DNA of 47,766 nt from DASXTC01 sp036505635 (GTDB lineage Bacteria; Acidobacteriota; Polarisedimenticolia; JACPZX01; DASXTC01), in NCBI GenBank assembly GCA_036505635.1, contig DASXTC010000001.1, forward strand, positions 1 through 47,766, given 5' to 3'. The translations under genes were made by a program, and so were the position numbers. Below are positions 43,499-47,766 of the stretch, piece by piece. The notes below the pieces were generated by a model that did no database searches, had not been told where the DNA came from, and saw only the letters and a program-made list of their open reading frames with translations. Each line of letters starts with the position of its first letter. Positions within the stretch are counted from its first letter, which is position 1.

Positions 43499-44254
43499 TT
43501 ACTTGCAGGTCTTCGCGCCCGGCCTGCCCTTGCAGTTGTTCGAGCAGCATTCCGAGCTGTCCACGCAGGACTGGCCGGCGGACTTGCAGCCGCCCCCACC
43601 TCCGGAGAAGGTGCAGTTGTAGAGCGCGTTGCGGCCCGCGGTGTCGTCGCTGTTGAGCATCTTGTTGTCGCAGTAGGCGACCGTCGGGGCCATCAACGCC
43701 GCCGACACGCCGGAGTGCCCCAGGCCGATCACGTGACCGACCTCGTGGGTCGTGACCGACTCCAGGTAGATCTCGTTGGAGCAGCCCCCCTCCGCGGAAG
43801 TTTCCGCGGCGGTCGTGTAGTTGAAACTCAGGTTGAAGGCCACGTCCGCGTCGGTGATCCGGACCATCGTCACGCCGCCGCATGTGCCGGTCTGCCCGGT
43901 GTCGTAGTAGCCGGTGAGGGTCGCGGCGATGCAGGAGCCGGAGCACAGGTGCCGCGGGTCGGAGAAGATGATATCGCTCTGACCGTCGCCGTTGGTGTAG
44001 GTGACGTTGGCGGACTGGCCGCTGGTCACGTTGACCCCGCCGCCGTTCCAGGCGTTGACCGCTCCCACCGCCGCGGTGACCCCGTTGCTCGAGTCGTTAA
44101 CGCTGGCGAGGCCGCCGTTGTCGACCCTGACAGTGATGGGGAGCGGGGGGAACCACCGCCGCGTCGGGCTCAGCAGGGCATAGCCGAAGACCGCCGTGGA
44201 GACCATCGTGAGAAGAGCGAGCGATGTGGCCGTCGTCGCGAGTCTGTTTTTCAT
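43499..44254 (-). CDS. Secreted matrixin-like metalloprotease with knottin-like tail
   Basis: 251 residues with signal peptide (ATTATSLALLTMVSTAVFGYA). The zinc-binding HExxHxxGxxH motif is HEVGHVIGLGH (His170, Glu171, His174, His180), followed by a Met-turn-like SAALMAP, placing it in the metzincin/M10 group. The N-terminal half resembles matrixin domains (ITVRVDNGG ... AVNAWN). After a Gly run, the last 30 residues hold six cysteines spaced C-x6-C-x5-CC-x3-C-x8-C, the inhibitor-cystine-knot (knottin) pattern. AGGAGG lies 5 nt before the ATG. Second gene of a two-gene unit, 9 nt after the gene at 44264. Confidence 0.9.
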   Translation of the reverse strand: MKNRLATTATSLALLTMVSTAVFGYALLSPTRRWFPPLPITVRVDNGGLASVNDSSNGVTAAVGAVNAWNGGGVNVTSGQSANVTYTNGDGQSDIIFSDPRHLCSGSCIAATLTGYYDTGQTGTCGGVTMVRITDADVAFNLSFNYTTAAETSAEGGCSNEIYLESVTTHEVGHVIGLGHSGVSAALMAPTVAYCDNKMLNSDDTAGRNALYNCTFSGGGGGCKSAGQSCVDSSECCSNNCKGRPGAKTCK

Positions 44255-44263
44255 CGTCGCCTC

Positions 44264-44770
44264 CTACCGTCCCGACTGGCGCAGTTGGCGCGCCAGCTCG
44301 GACATGGGAAGACCATCCGCCACGCCGCCGCGGAGGAAGGCGTTGCCCAGCTTGTCACGCTGGACCTTCATGAGTCCCTGGAAGTACCCGGCCACCATCG
44401 GCACGTCGTCGTACCAGCGAGCGATGAAGGCCACCACCTCGTCGTCCATCTCGAACCGGGGCGCGCCTTCCATCGCCACCGTGAAATCGCCCACCGTGCC
44501 CCCCGGCACGCGCACCATGATCTGATTGTCGGCCCTGCCGAGCAGCCGGCCCTGCACGTCGAGCGTCACATCGGTGTAGATCACCGCGTGGTCCGCGTCC
44601 CAATAGCTGCGGATGTCGACGACCTTGGCGTGCACGACCGCCTCGGACTGTTTCCTCAGGCTGTTGACGTCCTCTTTCAGGAACGTGGACGCGCCGGCCA
44701 GTCCGCCGCCTGCGATGACGAAGGCGGCGATGGCGAGCGCTGACACAACTGCACGGTGCTTCGAGCTCAT
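44264..44770 (-). CDS. Secreted hypothetical protein paired with the metalloprotease
   Basis: 168-residue exported protein (signal AVVSALAIAAFVIAGGGLAGA). The mature part reads STFLKEDVNSLRKQSEAVVHAKVVDIRSYWDADHAVIYTDVTLDVQGRLLGRADNQIMVRVPGG and on to FEMDDEVVAFIARWYDDVPMVAGYFQGLMKVQ. It is beta-rich with an OB-like look and is the type of protein often found beside bacterial matrixin-like proteases. First gene of the unit; strong promoter at 44938-44966 and a leader of about 160 nt. It may chaperone, inhibit or anchor the protease, which is inference from the operon. Confidence 0.8.
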   Translation of the reverse strand: MSSKHRAVVSALAIAAFVIAGGGLAGASTFLKEDVNSLRKQSEAVVHAKVVDIRSYWDADHAVIYTDVTLDVQGRLLGRADNQIMVRVPGGTVGDFTVAMEGAPRFEMDDEVVAFIARWYDDVPMVAGYFQGLMKVQRDKLGNAFLRGGVADGLPMSELARQLRQSGR

Positions 44771-44937
44771 TCCGTGCTCCCCCTGTGGAAGTGGCCGCGC
44801 GTCTCGCGTTCGAGGCGGAGGGCGACACTGCCCCCGGGCTTCGACCTCGGGCGCGAACGAATCGGCCGGTTGCGATGGATAGTACCACGGGACGTGGGTG
44901 GCATCGGGACCTGAGGCCGTCCGGTGTTCTGCGTGCC

Positions 44938-44966
44938 CTTATACCGGCACACCTCCGCGGTGTCAA
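44938..44966 (-). promoter_or_regulatory. Consensus promoter of the metalloprotease unit
   Basis: Minus strand TTGACA (44966-44961), 17-nt spacer, TATAAG (44943-44938). It shares CTTGACAC and CCGGTATAAG with the subtilase promoter; both drive secreted proteases and both have leaders of 160-215 nt. Confidence 0.8.
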
Positions 44967-45041
44967 GAGCAAATCGGTGATCGCGGACGCACACGGGGGA
45001 TGCCGGGGCAAGCCGCAGGCGGGCCGGCGGCGCCAGGCTCC

Positions 45042-45058
45042 GGGAGCTTGAAGCTCCC
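45042..45058. repeat. 17-bp palindrome over the -35 of the PEBP gene
   Basis: GGGAGCTT-G-AAGCTCCC, perfect 8-bp arms around one base. Position over a -35 hexamer suggests a dimeric repressor operator. Confidence 0.5.
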
Positions 45059-45076
45059 GCCGCGCGGGCGTAGAGT
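45048..45076 (+). promoter_or_regulatory. Promoter of the PEBP-family gene
   Basis: TTGAAG (45048-45053), 17-nt spacer, TAGAGT (45071-45076), 34 nt before the ATG. Confidence 0.55.
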
Positions 45077-45110
45077 TGTGACCGCACCCCCGTGTTGAAA
45101 GGAGACGACT

Positions 45111-45581
45111 ATGGCGAACGAGACCCTGGCGTTGACCAGCAGCGCCTTTCTCAACGAAGGCGCCATCCCCACCAGGCACACCTGCGACGGGCCCGACCTG
45201 TCTCCGGCGCTGAGCTGGAACGAGCCGCCATCGTCCACCAGGAGCTTCGCCCTGATCTGCGATGACCCGGACGCGCCCGCCGGAACCTGGGTTCACTGGG
45301 TCCTGTACAACCTGCCGGCGTCGGCGAGGTCCCTCGTTGAAGGGGTTGCCGGCAGGGACGAGGGGCCTGAGGGCTCCTCTCAAGGGAGGAACGACTTCGG
45401 CAGGATCGGCTACGGCGGCCCCTGTCCCCCGAAAGGCCTGGCTCACCGCTACTACTTCAAGCTCCACGCCCTCGACGCGACGCTGCCGCTGAAGGCCGGC
45501 GCGACGAAGGCCCAGGTGGAGAAGGCGATGCAGGGGCACGTCCTCGCGCAGGGGATGTTGATGGGGCGCTACGGCCGCTGA
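45111..45581 (+). CDS. YbhB/YbcL-family phosphatidylethanolamine-binding-like protein
   Basis: 156-residue cytosolic protein of the PEBP/Raf-kinase-inhibitor family. Conserved blocks: RHTCDGPDLSPALSWNEPP, FALICDDPDAPAGTWVHWVLYNLP (the DPDxP and HW ligand-pocket motifs), GRIGYGGPCPPKG and HRYYFKLHALDATLPL. Complete and of usual length. AGGAGA lies 6 nt upstream of the ATG. Function in bacteria is unsettled; it probably binds a small phosphorylated or anionic ligand. Confidence 0.93.
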   Translation: MANETLALTSSAFLNEGAIPTRHTCDGPDLSPALSWNEPPSSTRSFALICDDPDAPAGTWVHWVLYNLPASARSLVEGVAGRDEGPEGSSQGRNDFGRIGYGGPCPPKGLAHRYYFKLHALDATLPLKAGATKAQVEKAMQGHVLAQGMLMGRYGR

Positions 45582-45582
45582 A

Positions 45583-46764
45583 TCAGGCCGACCCCTCCAC
45601 GCGGCGGAAGATCCGGCTCGCGGCTTCCACGAAGGTCTCGTGCCGGGGGAGCAGGCTCACCACCAGGTGCCCCTCGCAGGGAAAGTCGAAGAGATAGCCC
45701 GGGTGCGTCAGGACCCTCTCCTCCTCGAGCAGGAGCAGCGCCCATTGCTCGTCGGTGCGGGTCCGCGGCACCTTCAGGATGGCGTACCATCCGCCCTCCG
45801 CCGGCAGACAGGTGCAGGAACCCCGCGTTGCGCCGGCGGCCTCCAGGTGGGCGCGGTTCATCGCGATCCTGTCGAGGATCTGCCGCTGTATGGCCGGTCT
45901 GAGCGCCAGCAGATCCCCCAACCCCGCCTGCACGGGGGTGTTGACCGACAGGAAGGTGTCGGCGATCACCTCGAGACGCCGCATAGACTCCGCGCATTCG
46001 TCGTCCGGGCCGCTCACCGCGATCCAGCCCAGCTTGAGCTGCGGCAGGGCCAGCATCTTGGATAGGCCGTTCAGCACGAAGGTGAGCACGCGATTCCGGC
46101 CCGCCAGAGTCGCGACCCGACGGGGATCCGCGCCCAGGGCGTAGTCGCCGAAGACCTCGTCACAGATGATGGGGATCCCGCGGCGCGCGCAGATCTCATC
46201 GAGCATCCGCACCTCGTGGAGCTTCAGGAAGGAACCGGTCGGGTTTCCCGGGCTGACGACCAGGAGCGCGCGAGCCCTCGCGTCGCCCGCCGCCGCATCG
46301 AGGGCCTCAAGATCGATCCCGAACCCTCCGCCGGTCTCCAGCGGGTAATGCACGAGCGAGACGTCGTTGATGCGGCACAGAAGATCGAACAAGGGATAGC
46401 TGGGGGCCGGCACGAGAATGGAGTCCCCCGGATCCGCCAGCAACCGGAAGAGGAAGGAATAGGACTCGCTGCTGCTCGCGGTGAGGACCAGCCGGTCGGC
46501 CGGGACCTCGATCCCCCTGGCCCTGTAGTCGGCCGTCACCGCCGCGCGCGCGAGCTCGTGCCCCCGAGGGTGAGGCTCATAGCGGAGGATTTCGGGGACC
46601 GAGAGCGCGCGCACAATCTCATGGGCGGGATAGGAAAAGCCGCACCGCGTGGGATTGGCTTCGGTCAGGTCGAGGATCGGCGTGCCGGTGGCGCCGAGCC
46701 GCTCGAGCAGGACCGCCAGCGGGTTTGGGGATGGGTTCCAGCCCGTGCGCGAGGCGTAGTTCAG
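45583..46764 (-). CDS. PLP-dependent class I/II aminotransferase, apparent CTG start
   Basis: Fold-type I aminotransferase of 393 residues. Substrate/cofactor blocks: LTEANPTRCGFSYP, ASSSESYSFLFRLLADPGDSILVPAPSYPLFDLL, VVSPGNPTGSFL, IICDEVFGDYAL and the PLP lysine in LNGLSKMLALPQLKLGW. The longest ORF with a canonical start (GTG 46614) lacks the first 50 residues, but these are present in frame: NYASRTGWNPSPNPLAVLLE and on into LTEANPT, as in homologues. No ATG/GTG/TTG precedes them; CTG at 46764, one base after the upstream stop and 5 nt after AAGGA, is the apparent start. Amino-acid substrate unknown; resembles alanine/aspartate-type transaminases. Confidence 0.87.
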   Translation of the reverse strand: MNYASRTGWNPSPNPLAVLLERLGATGTPILDLTEANPTRCGFSYPAHEIVRALSVPEILRYEPHPRGHELARAAVTADYRARGIEVPADRLVLTASSSESYSFLFRLLADPGDSILVPAPSYPLFDLLCRINDVSLVHYPLETGGGFGIDLEALDAAAGDARARALLVVSPGNPTGSFLKLHEVRMLDEICARRGIPIICDEVFGDYALGADPRRVATLAGRNRVLTFVLNGLSKMLALPQLKLGWIAVSGPDDECAESMRRLEVIADTFLSVNTPVQAGLGDLLALRPAIQRQILDRIAMNRAHLEAAGATRGSCTCLPAEGGWYAILKVPRTRTDEQWALLLLEEERVLTHPGYLFDFPCEGHLVVSLLPRHETFVEAASRIFRRVEGSA

Positions 46765-46765
46765 G

Positions 46766-47038
46766 TCATTCCTTGCCGGAAGCGTTTTCCGCCTTCGCCC
46801 TCATCTGCATAACGGAAAAAGCCTTGTAATAAAAGAGTGTGCCGCAGGCAGCGCACCTGCCGCACGCGTTGACCGCCTTGAGGACGCGATCGCTGCCGGC
46901 ATTCTGCACGTCCACCGCGTGCTCCGGGTCGAAATCACCGTTGCTACGGGAGTACCCCTCACCCAATTCAATCGTTCCACCCAGCTTTGCCGCACACCAG
47001 AGACACTTCTCCTCGAAGAGGACTACGACCAAGGTCAC
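46766..47038 (-). CDS. Small zinc-finger-like hypothetical protein
   Basis: 90 residues with CLWC (Cys12, Cys15) and CGRCAAC (Cys59, Cys62, Cys65), a spacing that fits a split zinc ribbon. Middle part acidic (DFDPEHAVDVQNAGSD). GTG start at 47038 preceded by GGGGGTG. Its stop lies one base before the aminotransferase start, so the two are probably co-translated. No family recognised. Confidence 0.65.
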   Translation of the reverse strand: MTLVVVLFEEKCLWCAAKLGGTIELGEGYSRSNGDFDPEHAVDVQNAGSDRVLKAVNACGRCAACGTLFYYKAFSVMQMRAKAENASGKE

Positions 47039-47328
47039 CCCACCCCCGGAAAGGCATACCGTTCACCCTGAGACGGTCTCCCTCTCCTCGAATCCACGCC
47101 TTCGATTCGGGCTGTCGCGAGTACGACGCGCTGCACCTCAAGTATATACTCCAATTGTCATCGTTCGGGGAGGAAAAACTAGAGAAGACTGCGCCGGCCC
47201 TTTCGCGAGCCTAGCGGAGGACGGTGCGGGACGGCGGCCGCGGGCCGCCGAAACAACACACGCGGAGGGCCATGTCGTGCTATCTTATCGGCCGCCCGCA
47301 AGCGGGCCTTTCCCAGGAGCTGACGAAG
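47039..47328. other. Leader region of the ferredoxin gene with hairpins, no gene
   Basis: Contains the AT palindrome AGTATATACT (47141-47150), a 7-bp GC hairpin (GGCGGCC at 47233-47239, GGCCGCC at 47243-47249) and a second hairpin GCCCGC/GCGGGC at 47294-47307 just before the ferredoxin ribosome binding site. TATCTT at 47281-47286 may be its -10. No credible ORF. Confidence 0.5.
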
Positions 47329-47673
47329 ATGACGTACGTCGTTTCAAGACTGTGCAGGGACTGCAAGGACACGGCCTGCGTGGCAGTCTGCCCCGTGGAC
47401 TGCTTTTACGTCCCGGTCACGCCATCGGCCGATCTGCCTGATCAGCTTTATATCTCAGTGGCCGAGTGCATCGACTGCGGCGCATGCGAGCCGGAGTGCC
47501 CGTGGGAGGCGATAACCGCGGGAGATGCCGTGCCGGAGCCGTTCGCCGACGACACACCGCTCAACGCGCGTTGCGACACGGAGAGGGAGCTCTTCGTGGT
47601 GGCAAAGAGCGAGGAGAAACCCAAGCCCAGCGTGGAGGAGGTCCAGGCCAACAAGGCCAAGTGGGGGCTCTAG
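47329..47673 (+). CDS. 7Fe/8Fe-type ferredoxin
   Basis: 114-residue electron carrier with two cluster motifs: CRDCKDTACVAVCPVDCFY near the N-terminus, where the CxxC...C...CP spacing suits a 3Fe-4S or 4Fe-4S cluster, and CIDCGACEPECPWEAI, a classical 4Fe-4S CxxCxxCxxxCP. A C-terminal extension of about 45 residues (NARCDTERELFVVAKSEEKPKPSVEEVQANKAKWGL) is typical of FdxA-like proteins. The ATG at 47329 follows AGGAGC at 8-nt spacing and begins at the family N-terminus (MTYVVSRLCRDC); an upstream extension is not conserved-looking. Confidence 0.9.
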   Translation: MTYVVSRLCRDCKDTACVAVCPVDCFYVPVTPSADLPDQLYISVAECIDCGACEPECPWEAITAGDAVPEPFADDTPLNARCDTERELFVVAKSEEKPKPSVEEVQANKAKWGL

Positions 47674-47766
47674 GAGTGTGTCCGAGTAATGGCTTGGGCC
47701 GCGCGCACGGGGCTTGCGAGCCGCAGCCAAGGAGCGAGGAGGAAGTCGACCCGAGTGGTCGTCGAC
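47674..47766. repeat. Possible edge of a dispersed repeat or mobile element
   Basis: After the ferredoxin stop the sequence changes to short self-complementary pieces, ending in GTCGAC (47745-47750), 10 nt, GTCGAC (47761-47766) at the window edge. It looks like one half of a larger palindrome, but the rest is not in view. Confidence 0.25.

Larger units (their letters stand above)
44771..45110. other. Divergent intergenic region, no gene
   Basis: Holds two divergent promoters (44938-44966 minus, 45048-45076 plus), the long leader of the minus-strand unit and a palindrome over the plus-strand -35. No credible ORF. Confidence 0.6.

Overview
The window is a GC-rich (roughly two-thirds G+C by eye), gene-dense bacterial chromosome segment with about 33 intact protein genes, no rRNA, tRNA, CRISPR array or intact insertion sequence that I could see. 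The mix of an Oar-type TonB-dependent receptor ending in Phe, a BNR/Asp-box beta-propeller 'glycosyl hydrolase', a DPP-IV-like peptidase coupled to a eukaryote-like Ser/Thr kinase, a giant modular subtilase and a PQQ-type sugar dehydrogenase with a PKD domain suggests a Gram-negative, protein- and polymer-degrading heterotroph, most like Acidobacteriota or a related soil/sediment lineage. That placement is inference from gene content, not from a marker gene.

Layout. 1-7,993: a 2,500-residue secreted subtilase (minus strand) with its terminator and a strong promoter. 8,077-9,866: a compact arsenic operon, MarR-type regulator - ArsM methyltransferase - ArsN2-type acetyltransferase, with a consensus promoter and a 17-bp motif repeated at the promoter and at the arsM ribosome binding site. 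9,863-13,479: DPP-IV-like peptidase and Ser/Thr kinase sharing four bases. 13,670-16,402: aconitase. 16,535-19,260 (plus strand): the most interesting locus, a consensus promoter, a 17-codon ORF with an ideal ribosome binding site, an intrinsic terminator, then a diverged DUF692/MNIO-family enzyme, a partner protein with a PqqD-like C-terminus, and a LysR regulator. This has the architecture of a small ribosomally made, modified peptide (RiPP) cluster with a very short precursor, or alternatively of an attenuator. 19,248-21,692: NamZ-type muramidase, a DEDDh exonuclease and a TPR protein. 21,814-29,840: glycogen branching enzyme, a zinc-ribbon protein, a TIGR01777 epimerase, a PafA-like phosphatase, a PuuD-like membrane protein, a cupredoxin lipoprotein and CorA.

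29,854-33,505 is a patchwork: small hypothetical proteins, an AT-rich patch, and decayed fragments of a thioredoxin-fold protein and a PilZ protein, next to a membrane flippase-like protein. 33,505-44,770 (minus strand) carries large secreted or envelope proteins (BNR propeller, PQQ dehydrogenase, TonB receptor, a matrixin-like protease with a knottin-like tail and its companion) plus cystathionine beta-synthase. 45,111-47,673 holds a PEBP protein, a PLP aminotransferase, a small zinc-finger protein and a 7/8-Fe ferredoxin.

Two cross-cutting observations: three genes (exonuclease, flippase-like protein, aminotransferase) have no ATG/GTG/TTG where their conserved N-termini demand one, but each has a CTG at or just after the stop of the gene before it; and several genes have a -10-like hexamer 6-7 nt before the ATG, suggesting leaderless transcripts.
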